Source: Oscillatoria sp. FACHB-1407
Lineage (GTDB): Bacteria > Cyanobacteriota > Cyanobacteriia > Elainellales > Elainellaceae
Reading direction: 5' to 3'
Assembly (NCBI RefSeq): GCF_014697545.1
Contig: NZ_JACJSA010000030.1
Location: 1 to 64,000, forward strand
Length of the DNA stretch: 64,000 nt
Part shown: positions 44,935-54,942 of the stretch, one piece after another
Numbering within the stretch: position 1 is the first letter of the stretch
How the letters are laid out: the number at the start of each line of letters is the position of its first letter
The notes under the pieces: generated by a model
Told to the model about the DNA's origin: nothing
The model's input: only the letters and a program-made list of their open reading frames with translations
Databases searched by the model: none
Position numbers and translations under genes: made by a program

Positions 44935-46032
44935 TCAAAACGAAATGATGAGATAGCCATCCTGAAATTTAGCCCCGGTCACCTGCCGACCACTCAACTC
45001 TGGCGGCAAAAAGATATTGCGTCGCTGATCGCCCGCCTCAATTGTGACTTCAGGCCCGTACTGGGTAAGTTTTACCTGCTTCTTATCAAACCCTGGTAGA
45101 AACAATGCAACTTTTCGCTCGGCAATGTTAGTAGCGATCGGGCGAGGCACTTGAGTCGCCTGAGTAAAGTCCGGTAACGCATTCATCACCGTTTGCCAAT
45201 CTCCCTCTGCGCGAGTCGGCACAGTGGCAATAGGGAGCGGATCAAACTCCGACTGCAACCCATCGATCGCCATTGATTGATTGAGCACCACCCCTCCAAC
45301 CGTCACACCCACCTGTTGAGCACTACCCCAGAGATATTTAGCGGTTGCCTGAGCAGCGCGATCGCCCGTCGTCACGAGATAAGCCGCCACTCGATTTGGA
45401 TCAGCCACCGCTGCCGTTCCCTGTGCCAAAATGTTGTTCACTTGCTGAGCCGCAGGCTGATTAAACACGTCTCCTGACCAATTCACATTGAGAACGGCAC
45501 TGGCAACAGGTTGAATAAAGGGAGAGATCGTCTTACCCAGATCTGAATCTGCAAATACCTGACGAAAGCGACGAATATACCAGCTTAAAATTTCGGGCAT
45601 TCCCAGCATCCGTAGCGTTGCCTGGTCACCCGCCCCATCGTAAACAATCACGTCATAGCGATCGCTGGCGTCATATTCTCGAATGGCGTTCAGGATCAGC
45701 GCACTGTCCATCCCCGGCAAGACCCCCAGTTCTTGACCATACACTGCCTTTAGAAATGGCGTGCGGAGGTACTGAGCCTCCTGCTGTTTCAGGTCTTCCC
45801 AACTCCGCTCCAGCAGAACCGTCGTCTGCAATTGCACCACATCCAACCCCGTTGCCACGGTCTGAGGCTCAGCACTCAACGGAGTTTCCCACAACAAACT
45901 CAACGCAGGGCTGACATCCTGACCTGCAAACAAAACTCGTTTCCCCTGAGATGCAAACCGTTTCGCCGCCGCGATCGCGATCGTGGTGCGCCCCGTTCCC
46001 CCTTTGCCCAAAAAAGTCAAGATAAAACTCAT
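44935..46032 (-). CDS. Get3d-type ArsA/GET3-like ATPase with alpha-crystallin tail
   Basis: 365 residues. SIMIBI-type P-loop GKGGTGRTT (residues 9-17), where R15 stands at the usual Lys of the P-loop; K10 is the signature Lys. ATPase body about 1-285, then an HSP20/alpha-crystallin-like beta domain (about 295-365). This arrangement belongs to the photosynthetic Get3d clade, distinct from tail-anchor targeting GET3. Its position beside chlG points to a role in chlorophyll-protein or thylakoid-membrane biogenesis; that is inference. Confidence 0.82.
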   Translation of the reverse strand: MSFILTFLGKGGTGRTTIAIAAAKRFASQGKRVLFAGQDVSPALSLLWETPLSAEPQTVATGLDVVQLQTTVLLERSWEDLKQQEAQYLRTPFLKAVYGQELGVLPGMDSALILNAIREYDASDRYDVIVYDGAGDQATLRMLGMPEILSWYIRRFRQVFADSDLGKTISPFIQPVASAVLNVNWSGDVFNQPAAQQVNNILAQGTAAVADPNRVAAYLVTTGDRAAQATAKYLWGSAQQVGVTVGGVVLNQSMAIDGLQSEFDPLPIATVPTRAEGDWQTVMNALPDFTQATQVPRPIATNIAERKVALFLPGFDKKQVKLTQYGPEVTIEAGDQRRNIFLPPELSGRQVTGAKFQDGYLIISF

Positions 46033-46139
46033 TCCGATTGACCTACCCCAGAGGCTGAAAATTTCAACTATTGCTATGGTATCGGTCGCTTCTCAGAATT
46101 TGTATCTAGAGCGGGTATGAACTGCACAAGACATAAGGA

Positions 46140-46260
46140 CAGGAGGCAGAAGGGTAAAAGTCAACGGTCAACCAGCATCAACGGTTGCCGAGTTATCGCT
46201 CTGACGATTAACCATTGACCAGTGACTGCTGACCATTGACTGATGGATGAGTGACTAACA
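46140..46260. repeat. STRR region, GTCAACGGTCAA / TGACCATTGACT type
   Basis: Direct and inverted short repeats (GTCAACGGTCAACC ... TTAACCATTGACCAGTGACT) between the Get3d gene and petP. Non-coding. Confidence 0.7.
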
Positions 46261-46276
46261 ACGTCGATCGAGATGA

Positions 46277-46471
46277 TCAGGAGGCAGTTTCCAACTCATC
46301 TTCAAAGAACCAGGTGGCAAACTTATCCTCAAACTGCACAATCATGCCAATATTCTTGCCGTCTAATACTTTGAAACCCTGAACAACTCCAACCTGACCC
46401 AGCTTATCAATCACTGACTGAGGGGAGCGATCGCGCAACCGCCGCACACGGACTTTTTGACCGATTTCCAT
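46277..46471 (-). CDS. petP: PetP, cytochrome b6f-associated subunit
   Basis: 64 residues from ATG 46471. Full-length match to the DUF2862/PetP family ([46 protein letters not shown]). PetP binds the cytoplasmic side of cytochrome b6f near the b6 subunit and affects linear electron flow in Synechocystis. Soluble and SH3-like. It is divergent from hisF, about 110 bp away. Confidence 0.9.
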   Translation of the reverse strand: MEIGQKVRVRRLRDRSPQSVIDKLGQVGVVQGFKVLDGKNIGMIVQFEDKFATWFFEDELETAS

Positions 46472-46583
46472 CGTTATTCTTTGCAATCAACTGATAAAAC
46501 CAAAACTCAGTGTATCAGTGTCTTGGCGTTGTTTGAGTTATTCTGAGAACTTGCAGATAAATTCAGCCACAAAACAATCAGCC

Positions 46584-47354
46584 ATGCTAGCAAAACGAAT
46601 TTTGCCCTGTTTAGATGTCAAGGCAGGGCGGGTAGTCAAAGGAGTCAATTTCGTCGATTTACGCGATGCAGGCGATCCAGTTGAGTTGGCACAGGCATAC
46701 AACCAGGCAGGGGCAGATGAATTAGTATTCTTAGACATCACGGCGACCCATGAAGATCGCGACATCATCTTTGATGTGGTCTATCGCACTGCCGAGCAAG
46801 TTTTTATCCCTTTAACCGTTGGTGGGGGCATCCAATCCTTAGAAACGATTAAAAAATTGTTAAGAGCCGGAGCCGATAAAGTCAGCATTAACTCAGCCGC
46901 TGTTCGTGACCCCGATTTGCTCAATCGAGCCAGCGATCGCTTTGGCAAGCAGTGCATCGTAGTGGCGATCGATGCCCGTCGCCGCACGGATTCAGATAAC
47001 CCCGGATGGGATGTGTATGTTCGCGGAGGACGCGAAAACACCGGAATTGACGCAATCGAGTGGGCTGTAGAAGTTGAGCAACGTGGTGCCGGAGAGTTGC
47101 TCGTCACCAGTATGGATGCAGATGGTACACAGGCCGGATATGACCTGGAATTGACACGGGCGATCGCTGAACGGGTCCAGATCCCCGTAATTGCCTCTGG
47201 TGGCGCAGGCAATTGTGACCACATTCGCGCTGCCCTAACCGAAGGCAGAGCCGAAGCCGCTCTTCTCGCGTCCTTACTACACTACGGACAACTCACCGTA
47301 GCTGAAATCAAGCATCATCTGACCGATCACAACATTCCTGTCCGAATGACCTAG
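46584..47354 (+). CDS. hisF: Imidazole glycerol phosphate synthase, cyclase subunit
   Basis: 256 residues from ATG 46584, the normal HisF length; a longer in-frame upstream start would add an atypical 22 residues. (beta-alpha)8 barrel with D11 ([15 protein letters not shown]) and [19 protein letters not shown] and [10 protein letters not shown] phosphate-binding loops. Works with HisH; converts PRFAR plus ammonia to IGP and AICAR. Confidence 0.97.
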   Translation: MLAKRILPCLDVKAGRVVKGVNFVDLRDAGDPVELAQAYNQAGADELVFLDITATHEDRDIIFDVVYRTAEQVFIPLTVGGGIQSLETIKKLLRAGADKVSINSAAVRDPDLLNRASDRFGKQCIVVAIDARRRTDSDNPGWDVYVRGGRENTGIDAIEWAVEVEQRGAGELLVTSMDADGTQAGYDLELTRAIAERVQIPVIASGGAGNCDHIRAALTEGRAEAALLASLLHYGQLTVAEIKHHLTDHNIPVRMT

Positions 47355-47397
47355 TACTGCACCACGGTGAATTTGGCAGGAGAGATGTAGATGATTA

Positions 47398-47453
47398 GAG
47401 GAGTAGAGGGATGGCTGGAAGGTAAGTCGGTCGCTCCTCCACTCCTCTACCCC
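47398..47453. repeat. Imperfect hairpin after hisF
   Basis: GGAGTAGAGG (47400-47409) pairs at nine of ten positions with CCTCTACCCC (47444-47453). No T-run directly follows, so a terminator role is only possible. Confidence 0.4.
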
Positions 47454-47534
47454 TCCAGTGAATAGGAGAGTCAAAAAAATCTCTTTCTTAAGAGTTCAGG
47501 AATAAATCACGACACTTTCCCTGAGAAGCTGTTA

Positions 47535-47563
47535 CAATTGTAAATATTACAATTGGTTACAGA
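47535..47563 (+). promoter_or_regulatory. 9-bp inverted repeat overlapping an HLR1-like site
   Basis: CAATTGTAA-N3-TTACAATTG is a perfect inverted repeat at 47535-47555. The right arm also forms ATTACAATTGGTTACAGA (47546-47563), which fits the RpaB-binding HLR1 pattern with two mismatches (two TTACA boxes 10 bp apart). It ends about 10 bp before the ATG of the next gene. Confidence 0.4.
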
Positions 47564-47573
47564 CCATTTAAAA

Positions 47574-47882
47574 ATGATCTTTATTTTGCTCGTGGTTGTG
47601 GCTCTTGTTGCTTGGGCATTACACCTGATGCAAGAAGCAATTCAAAGCCGTGAATTTTCCCTGATGCTGGCAGGTTTTTTAGTGTCAGTAGCAGCGGCTG
47701 CCATGATGGCCGTTTATTTCTTAATGAGTCATTATGTCGGCTACATGACCCAGGCTGCGCAGCAATTTTCTGTTTACAGTCAGCTTGTCGATTCCTCAGA
47801 GTGGTCGTCATCGGACGATTGGTGGTCGGAGGATTGGATTGACTCAAATCCTAACCCGCCAGCTCTGTCGTCTCGAATTTAA
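47574..47882 (+). CDS. Small two-helix membrane protein
   Basis: 102 residues from ATG 47574 (an in-frame TTG at 47553 lies inside the palindrome). Two membrane segments, about 2-20 and 30-55, then a Ser/Asp/Trp-rich acidic tail (SSEWSSSDDWWSEDW). No named family recognised. The possible HLR1 site directly before it would tie its expression to light intensity or cell redox state; this is inference. Confidence 0.65.
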   Translation: MIFILLVVVALVAWALHLMQEAIQSREFSLMLAGFLVSVAAAAMMAVYFLMSHYVGYMTQAAQQFSVYSQLVDSSEWSSSDDWWSEDWIDSNPNPPALSSRI

Positions 47883-48902
47883 GATAACGAGATACTCACA
47901 TTGGGTTAGATAAGGTTTGCCATCGGTCAACTTTAGAAGTACTAGTTAACTCGATGCTAAGGTTATAATTACAACATAATGTTTCCGTAGTTCTATACAT
48001 TTACTGAGTCTTATCGCTATCGTCATCTCCGTTAGAACTAATAGATTTTGGGACAGTATCCCCAGCTTGATAGATATGAAGAATGGTCAGGGTGGCGCAA
48101 CTTTCGTAGGAGTGGGCTCTTTTATCACCTCCATCAGGGCTTAATCGATCCATTGCATCAGGAAATGATCTCCTTTCTTCAAGGGTCAGCTAGCGCAGGA
48201 TGTGAATTCCTGAACTGAGGCAAATTCCTAAAATCTTTTGTTCTAACCTGAATCGGTGACAGCTATAAGCAAGGGCTAATGCAGATAAACTCGATCCCCC
48301 TAGGATTAGGAATTGAATAAAATGCAATTTTTGTGGAGGGGTTTGGCAATGCCAAACCCGTGCAGCAAGGAATATGCCCATGTTATTTAATTCACATTTC
48401 CAAATAGGGTTCAACCCTTAGCGCAGGGATCAGAGCAGTATGCCGAGGCTCCCGGATGAGATAGTTCCAAAGCATGAGGTAGCTATCAATTCGGACTGGT
48501 TTCAACAGATGAAGGCAGATTTACATCTGCTTTAACTTTGAGAGCCGTCTTAAAGTTGAGCTATGTCCTGATCAGTCTCAACTCGGTTTGAACAAGTTAT
48601 TTATTCAATCGCCAGGCTCTAATTTCAACGTTTAAGAGGGTATTTTGACAGGAATCGATGTTTGAAAAGGAGTAGGTACATTACGGAGTCACTCCCCATA
48701 GCCTCCTGGTTTTTAGAAAAAGCAATTCCAAGCCTCTTGATAGTTCCAGATCTGGCTCAAATAAACGCTTGGGTGAACAAAACCAACCGCTCCCCAAACT
48801 GAACTGAGAAGAAACTAAAAGAAGCCAAACATTATTACTTTGCACTTATCCTCCTGCCCCCGATAGCTCAACTACCGTTTTGATTTGAAGGAGAAATCGT
48901 TG
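47883..48902. other. 1-kb gap without a supported gene
   Basis: Holds family A copy 3 (48310-48393) and, near 48510-48570, an AACTTT ... AAAGTT hairpin-like segment. I see no protein or named RNA. The last 40 bases carry the regulator ribosome-binding site. Confidence 0.5.
48310..48393 (-). repeat. Family A repeat, copy 3 (reversed)
   Basis: Begins GAATTGAATAA and ends TTATTTAATTC, with the perfect core GGGTTTGGCAATGCCAAACCC. One mismatch between terminal inverted repeats. Confidence 0.75.
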
Positions 48903-49859
48903 ATGGATACCGCCAATCCAGAGCTTGAGAGCATCAACCGCCAATTGATGAGCCTGGAGCGTCCTAAAAAACCTAAAATGCTGGTCGTAGATGATGAGCC
49001 AGACAATTTAGACCTTTTGTATCGTACATTTCGACGCGATTTTCAGGTGCTCAGAGCTGAAAGCGGTATTATCGCTTTAGAGATGCTGGCAACCGAAGGT
49101 GAGGTTGCGGTTATTATTTCCGATCAACGAATGCCAGAGATGAAAGGCACAGAGTTTTTGAGCAAAACCGTGCCTCAGTTTCCCAACACGATGCGGATCA
49201 TTCTGACTGGCTTTACAGATGTCGAAGATTTGGTAGAAGCTATCAACTCAGGACAGGTTTACAAATACATCACCAAACCCTGGGATCCTAGCGAACTCAA
49301 AATGGTGGTGAAGCGAGCCGCTGAAACCTATGAGTTGTTCAAGCAACGCAGCGAGGAATTGCGTCGAGCACAGGCTCAAACAATGTTGCTCAGTACGATT
49401 GTGCAGGTCACACAACAGTCCAATCGGTTGGAATCCTGGTTAGAACCGATCGCCACAGCATTTGGCGAAACCTTTGGTGCGGCTAGTTGCATTTTACAAA
49501 TCGTGGAAGGAAATACCCTGGGGATCGCTCAAGGTGTCTACAGTATTGATCCCGATATGAAAAACTGGTTGGATCAAGACCCGCTGGTTAAAGAAGCGAT
49601 CGCCTCCCAAAAAATGCAAGTCTCAGTCAATGTGCCTTCTGACCAAGATCTGGTGAAGGTTCAGCATTATAGTGATGCAGGAGTTCAGGCCCATCTCATT
49701 ATTCCAATTACTTTTCAACATGAGGTGTTAGCGGTGTTGTCGCTGCAATGGCAGTGCCCCTGCGCTTTACAAGACAATGAATTAACGCTGTTACATCTGT
49801 GTGCTCAGCAAGTTGCACTGGCGATCGCGTGTGCTCGTCACACAACTTCCCTGACGTAA
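48903..49859 (+). CDS. REC-GAF response regulator
   Basis: 318 residues from ATG 48903 (GAAGGAGAAA is its ribosome-binding site). Receiver about 24-145 with DDEPDN and phospho-Asp in ISDQRMPEM, KPW for the conserved Lys (TKPWDPSEL). A coiled-coil linker (about 140-165) joins a GAF domain (about 170-315). No DNA-binding output: it probably acts by protein contact or by modulating another kinase. No cognate kinase is adjacent. Confidence 0.85.
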   Translation: MDTANPELESINRQLMSLERPKKPKMLVVDDEPDNLDLLYRTFRRDFQVLRAESGIIALEMLATEGEVAVIISDQRMPEMKGTEFLSKTVPQFPNTMRIILTGFTDVEDLVEAINSGQVYKYITKPWDPSELKMVVKRAAETYELFKQRSEELRRAQAQTMLLSTIVQVTQQSNRLESWLEPIATAFGETFGAASCILQIVEGNTLGIAQGVYSIDPDMKNWLDQDPLVKEAIASQKMQVSVNVPSDQDLVKVQHYSDAGVQAHLIIPITFQHEVLAVLSLQWQCPCALQDNELTLLHLCAQQVALAIACARHTTSLT

Positions 49860-49932
49860 CAGAGATTTATGGTGTGACAACGACACCACTTCGTAAGATA
49901 GGGTTAAAGAGTGATCAATCGGCAACGTGCAG

Positions 49933-50643
49933 ATGGCTTTAGACCCAACTTCAGATCAGATTCAGGCATTATTTAATCGGATTGCTCCTGTCTATGACCA
50001 GTTCAACGATTGGCTTAGTCTGGGGCAACATCGCGTTTGGAAACAAATGGCGGTGAAGTGGAGCGGTGCCTACTCTGGTGCGACCTGTCTGGATGTATGT
50101 TGCGGTAGTGGAGATTTGGCGAGGCTTTTAGCTCGTCGGGTTGGGCAACAGGGACAGGTGTTTGGGGTTGATTTTGCGGCGGCTCAGTTGGCGATCGCCC
50201 AAGACAAAACTCAAAACAGTGTTCAACCTCTCCGTATTTCCTGGGTTGAAGCAGATGCTCTTCATTTACCCTTTGACGACAACTACTTTGATGCTGCCAC
50301 GATGGGTTATGGGCTACGGAATGTCACGGATATTTTAGCCAGCTTAAAAGAATTGTGGCGAGTTCTCAAACCTAACGCAACGGTGGCGATTTTAGATTTT
50401 CATCGCCCCCAAAATCCCTCCCTTCGCTCATTTCAACAATGGTATTTACAAACCGTTGTCGTACCGATGGCTCAACAGTTTGGACTAACTGAAGAATATG
50501 CCTACATTAGCCCCAGTCTTGATCGTTTTCCACAGGGATCTGAGCAAGTGCAACTGGCAAAACAAGCTGGATTTCAAACTGTTAAACACTACGCGATCGC
50601 GGGAGATATGATGGGCATCTTAGTAGCAACTAAATCACAATAG
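49933..50643 (+). CDS. menG: Demethylphylloquinone methyltransferase (UbiE/MenG)
   Basis: 236 residues from ATG 49933. Class I SAM methyltransferase with [24 protein letters not shown] and motif [12 protein letters not shown], then [24 protein letters not shown]. In cyanobacteria this homologue methylates demethylphylloquinone in vitamin K1 synthesis for photosystem I. An upstream in-frame GTG would add only two residues. Confidence 0.93.
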   Translation: MALDPTSDQIQALFNRIAPVYDQFNDWLSLGQHRVWKQMAVKWSGAYSGATCLDVCCGSGDLARLLARRVGQQGQVFGVDFAAAQLAIAQDKTQNSVQPLRISWVEADALHLPFDDNYFDAATMGYGLRNVTDILASLKELWRVLKPNATVAILDFHRPQNPSLRSFQQWYLQTVVVPMAQQFGLTEEYAYISPSLDRFPQGSEQVQLAKQAGFQTVKHYAIAGDMMGILVATKSQ

Positions 50644-50674
50644 AAAAGGTCAATCTTTTAAAAGTTCACCTGCT

Positions 50675-51919
50675 TTGGATCTCTTTACCCTCTGGTCACT
50701 TATTGCTCCTCCAGTTATCGGTGGCATCATTGGCTATTTCACCAATGACATTGCCATTCGAATGTTGTTTCGCCCCTATAAAGCGATCTACATTGGCAAG
50801 CGCAAACTTCCCTTCACACCGGGTTTGATTCCCAGTAATCAAGAACGGTTAGCGCAACGCATTTCTAATGCCATTATGGGGTCTCTCTTGACTCCCGCAG
50901 AACTGCAAAATTTGGCACGCCGATTATTAGCAACCGATCGGATGCAAGCGGCAATTCTGTGGCTACTCAAGTTGGCGATCGAGCAAGTCAAAGAGGATAA
51001 CCAACAAAAAACCGCCAGGATCTTAGCAGGAATTTTGCAGGATTTCTTAGGGCAATCCTTACCCCGATTGATCAAAGTTTGGGCGAGACGAGAAGATTTT
51101 TTAGAAGCACAACTCAACCAAGTCTTTGATCAGGTTTTATTAGAGTTGCAATTAACAGATGCTCAAGCCAATCAATTGTCAGACTGGTTACTTAAAGCTG
51201 TTTTACCACCGGATGTGTTGCGACAATCCCTCGTCAACTTTTTGACCGATCGCAACATTCAAATTATCGATGAGGGCTTTCGTGAAAAAACCAGCGGAAC
51301 TTATTGGGTTGTTGCCAATCTCTTTGGTTTGAGAAACACGTTGATTCGCTTGAGAACCTATTGTTTAGATGAACCAGAAGCGAGTAATGCAGTCTTAGCC
51401 GAGTTAATTCGATCGCTGCAAATTCAGGAGCGATTAAAAGAAGTCCTTCAAAATATTTCTCTACAAAATTTGCCTGTCTCCACGGTTCGCCAACTTCGTA
51501 AAACAATGCGAGACGCCGTGCGGGGTTACATCCAAATGCGAGGCACTGAAGTACTTCAAGGTTTAAGCAATTCCGTTGATTGGGATCACTTTTCTAACTT
51601 ACTTCTAAACCGACTGCGCAACTCTACCGCTGTTGCAGATTCTCTAGAGCCAGTCAGCCAGGAGTTAGCTTTAATATTGGAGCGATATTTAGAACGAGAT
51701 TTAGAGGCGATCGTTGCAAAAGCAATTCCCATTATGAATCTAGATCAAGTGATTATTGATCGCGTTAAAGCGACCTCTCCTCAAGATTTGGAGGCTGCTA
51801 TTCAAGAAATTGTGCGAAGTGAGTTACAAGCGATCGTCAATCTAGGAGGAGTGCTGGGATTTTTCATTGGTTTACTCCAGGTTGTTGGATTAGCGTTACG
51901 AGGAAGCCCAGTTTCCTAA
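50675..51919 (+). CDS. DUF445 family membrane-associated protein
   Basis: 414 residues from TTG 50675, chosen because the conserved N-terminus ([26 protein letters not shown]) begins right after it and the first ATG lies within that block. One N-terminal and one C-terminal hydrophobic segment (about 7-22 and 392-410) flank a long helical, amphipathic middle. DUF445 proteins are of unknown function. The gene starts 31 bp after menG. Confidence 0.85.
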   Translation: MDLFTLWSLIAPPVIGGIIGYFTNDIAIRMLFRPYKAIYIGKRKLPFTPGLIPSNQERLAQRISNAIMGSLLTPAELQNLARRLLATDRMQAAILWLLKLAIEQVKEDNQQKTARILAGILQDFLGQSLPRLIKVWARREDFLEAQLNQVFDQVLLELQLTDAQANQLSDWLLKAVLPPDVLRQSLVNFLTDRNIQIIDEGFREKTSGTYWVVANLFGLRNTLIRLRTYCLDEPEASNAVLAELIRSLQIQERLKEVLQNISLQNLPVSTVRQLRKTMRDAVRGYIQMRGTEVLQGLSNSVDWDHFSNLLLNRLRNSTAVADSLEPVSQELALILERYLERDLEAIVAKAIPIMNLDQVIIDRVKATSPQDLEAAIQEIVRSELQAIVNLGGVLGFFIGLLQVVGLALRGSPVS

Positions 51920-52322
51920 TTTTTGATTCAGTGAAAATGCGGTCTGGTCTTGTCATGGTTATGATCACAAAACGTAGATCTACACATGATTCCTCATCTC
52001 CCCTCATGTAGGCTAATAAGAGCGAGATAATCTGTCCTTATTCACCAGAGTAATTGCAGGTTCGCCAGAATAGCTTTAGCCTATTTCAACAAGATTCAGG
52101 TGTATCAACTGTTCCTCAAAAATATTCCTCTAACGCTTACGGTGCTAATTTTGCTTAGATAAACTGTACTTCTTAAGCACTACATAAACTTCTTCTAACT
52201 CTCAAGAAAAATACATCTTGAAAGTCTATTAGTGTTGTTTCATCAAACAAAAGCTTGATCCTTTTGGTACAGTTTTGCTGCAATTTGGTATCACTTATCA
52301 ACCTCAATCAGGACTTGTTTTG
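51920..52322. other. Gap before the STAS gene
   Basis: About 400 bases, AT-rich, no gene, repeat or clear promoter box that I can support. Confidence 0.5.
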
Positions 52323-52670
52323 ATGTCTACCATAAATGTTTTTCTTCCCACACGCATCCTAAGTTCTGCGAATGCTCCTGATTTATTAAATTGGATTCGT
52401 GACTGTCTAGAAAAGAATCGCAATCATTTACTCATCAATCTAAAAAATGTATTGTTCATGGACAGCATCGGTTTAACAGCCCTGATTACTGCCCGAGGAA
52501 TGGTCTTAGAGGCAGGGGGCAAACTGGGCGTGTGCGGTCTAACGGGTCAAGCTCGTATGCTCTTTGAGATGACCAATATGGAGCGAGTATTTGAGATTTA
52601 CGAGACAGCAGTTGAGTTTCAGCAAGCGATCGAACAGCTTCGCACAGCTCAGGTAGATGCCGTTCCTTAA
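52323..52670 (+). CDS. STAS-domain anti-anti-sigma-like protein
   Basis: 115 residues from ATG 52323 (an in-frame TTG at 52275 is also possible). A single STAS domain: FMDSIGLTALITA contains the Ser that is phosphorylated by a kinase in SpoIIAA-like proteins. An intact Ser suggests a switch protein for a partner-switching system; no RsbW-like kinase or PP2C phosphatase is adjacent. Confidence 0.88.
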   Translation: MSTINVFLPTRILSSANAPDLLNWIRDCLEKNRNHLLINLKNVLFMDSIGLTALITARGMVLEAGGKLGVCGLTGQARMLFEMTNMERVFEIYETAVEFQQAIEQLRTAQVDAVP

Positions 52671-52800
52671 CAGAAGAGATTGAGGTGGCGATCGCGACCA
52701 TTCTCGATGAGAGCGAAACCCACCATCTCCCTCCTCCCACATCCCTCTTTGACTGAAAGCCCTAACAGAAACCTGCCTAGCTCTAGGATCGTTTCCCTAC

Positions 52801-54423
52801 CTACTCACTTTGCTGAATATATTGCAAGATGCCATCTGTGATGGCTCCCGCAATCTGGCTACGAGAAGTAGGGCTGCTTAATCGGCGTACGTCTTGCTGT
52901 CCTGTGACAAAACCGACTTCTACCAGTGCGGCAGGCATAGAGGTTTGAGTCAGGACGTAAAACCGGGCTTGTTTGACCCCCCGATCATTCATTCCAGTAG
53001 CTTGAATCAGGTTGGATTGGATGGCTTGTGCCAGTTGTCGCCCTGCCCCAGATGAATAATAAGTTTCGGCACCATTGGCATTTGAACCACTGGCAGTGGC
53101 ATTGGCATGAATGCTGACGAATAAATCAGCATTGGCACGTTCGGCAAAGGTGACCCGTGGTTCCAGATCGAGAGTGCGATCGTCGCGACGGGTCATCACG
53201 GCCTGGACTCCTTGCCGCTCCAGTAAACTTGCCACTTCTTGAGCGATCGCCAACACGATTTCTTTTTCTTGAATACCGCCAATGCCAATCGCCCCTGGAT
53301 CTCGACCCCCATGTCCAGGATCAATGACGACTACTCGTCGAGCGATCGGGGTTTGTGGGTTCGGGGTGCCGGGGTTTGCGATGGGTGGCAACGGTTGTGG
53401 ATTGGTAGGGGGAGTCCATCCGGCAACAGGAATCACCATCGCTTGCAGATTCGCGGCTCGCAGTTGCCGTTCTAGAGCATCGGCAGTGTCACGATTACGA
53501 AACAGTCCCGCTTGCATCACGGCCTGACCATTCACTAGAGTGCGGAAGGCTCCGGGAGCGATCGCCCGAACCTGGTCTTGCTGTACGATCGTCTCTGCCT
53601 CCACCACAACTCGATAACTCACGGTGGAGGTCGAAGGTTGAGGCGAGGTGACTGGAGGACGATTGGGTGTTGGCGTTGATGGAGGCAACGTAGGACGGGC
53701 AATCGGTGTTCCAGATACGGGCACGGTTGGCAGATTCTCAGGTGGAGTGGGAGACACGGTGGTTGGGGGCAGTGCTGGGCTGGGTCGAGTCGCAACTGGA
53801 GGTGTCACAGGGGCAGGAGGACGGACAACCGGAGTCGGCACACCACCGTTTCCAGATGCAGAAGCGATCAGCGTCGGCAAATCTTGATTGTGCGTTAAGT
53901 AGATGTGAGGCAGAGTTTGGTTGTTATAGACCCGCTTCGTCATGCGCCACCCCGGATTTAGCTCAATCCGGGCAAAGCCATTGGTGTAACCATGAGTTCT
54001 CCCGATTTCGAGCGGAGGAGTGTTGCCGCGATGGGACACTGCCATCAGCACCAGATCATCTCCCTGACGCACCACCCGCAGGCTATATTGCAAGCCTAAA
54101 TCCTCATTGCCCACCCGCAGCGAGTAACCGTTGCTATCAGTGCTGCGATTACAGATTCCAGTAAAGTCAAAATTCAGCAACACTGGATCGATTGTCGTCG
54201 GACCGTTGCCTGTCTCATTCCAACAGGCGCGACGATTATTTAACTGCTCCAAAATCAGCAGTTGATGAGATGTACCGCCCACTGGAGCAGCGATCGCCAC
54301 TAATCGGCTCTGATCCACTTCCCGCTGCTCAAATCTCACGGCGGCAGCAGGTTCCCAAAAACCACTCAGCCCAACTCCAACAGCGGCTAATAAACCCAGC
54401 CGCAACCCAACTCCACCTTTCAT
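52801..54423 (-). CDS. N-acetylmuramoyl-L-alanine amidase with SPOR-like domain
   Basis: 540 residues. Signal segment about 1-28, an N-terminal beta-rich domain (about 30-185), a Pro/Thr-rich linker, a SPOR-like repeat (about 268-335, QAGLFRNRDTADALERQL) and an Amidase_3 domain (about 360-535). The zinc ligands are visible in VIDPGHGGRDPG (His), IQEKEI (Glu) and VSIHANA (His); the catalytic Glu is in ALVEVGFVT. Cleaves the peptide stem from peptidoglycan in the periplasm. Confidence 0.92.
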   Translation of the reverse strand: MKGGVGLRLGLLAAVGVGLSGFWEPAAAVRFEQREVDQSRLVAIAAPVGGTSHQLLILEQLNNRRACWNETGNGPTTIDPVLLNFDFTGICNRSTDSNGYSLRVGNEDLGLQYSLRVVRQGDDLVLMAVSHRGNTPPLEIGRTHGYTNGFARIELNPGWRMTKRVYNNQTLPHIYLTHNQDLPTLIASASGNGGVPTPVVRPPAPVTPPVATRPSPALPPTTVSPTPPENLPTVPVSGTPIARPTLPPSTPTPNRPPVTSPQPSTSTVSYRVVVEAETIVQQDQVRAIAPGAFRTLVNGQAVMQAGLFRNRDTADALERQLRAANLQAMVIPVAGWTPPTNPQPLPPIANPGTPNPQTPIARRVVVIDPGHGGRDPGAIGIGGIQEKEIVLAIAQEVASLLERQGVQAVMTRRDDRTLDLEPRVTFAERANADLFVSIHANATASGSNANGAETYYSSGAGRQLAQAIQSNLIQATGMNDRGVKQARFYVLTQTSMPAALVEVGFVTGQQDVRRLSSPTSRSQIAGAITDGILQYIQQSE

Positions 54424-54942
54424 CGTTAATGCCTATCTAAGTCGCTAATGTATCGTTCGTTGTTATCCACGACGAACCGGAACATTGGGAGTTGCGAGGG
54501 TTATTCAGCTTCCTTAACTGGCACAACAGACCTGATTGAAATTAGGACGAATGGGTACTTCAGCCCAATTCATCCCAAGCAAAAAATCCGGCTCAGAGAT
54601 TGCTCACAGGAGATTTATTAATGTTGATATTTCATGACTTAACCCATGAAAGTCATAAAAATTTCCCCAGGCTTCTAGAAATCTGCCCTAATATGAAATT
54701 TGTAAATTATGTGACTGATCATCAGCCCCTCATTTCTTTCGCAATCAGTTTATAAAGAAAAGATCGGTGTTAGAGCCTATCCGAGAACCTCCAAGCATGG
54801 TTTTTGAAACTTAGGTAAGGTGGGCATTGCCCACACTACACAAGGAGTCTTCGGATTGATTCTTAGCACTATTTGATAGGTTAGTTACTGCCTCTAAAGT
54901 CCTGCCTGTTTAGCAAGATTCTTTAATCTTAAGGAGAAGCCT
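54424..54942. other. Gap before argD with a palindromic repeat
   Basis: About 520 bases. GTGGGCA-T-TGCCCAC (54820-54834) and loosely matching ends AGCCTATC / GATAGGTT (about 54774-54888) suggest one more small repeat element, with low confidence. GGAGAAGCC precedes the argD GTG. Confidence 0.45.

Noticed and set aside
48655-48720. Possible small RNA near AGGAG ... CTCCT
   Set aside because: Stems are short and imperfect, and I cannot match a known cyanobacterial sRNA family.
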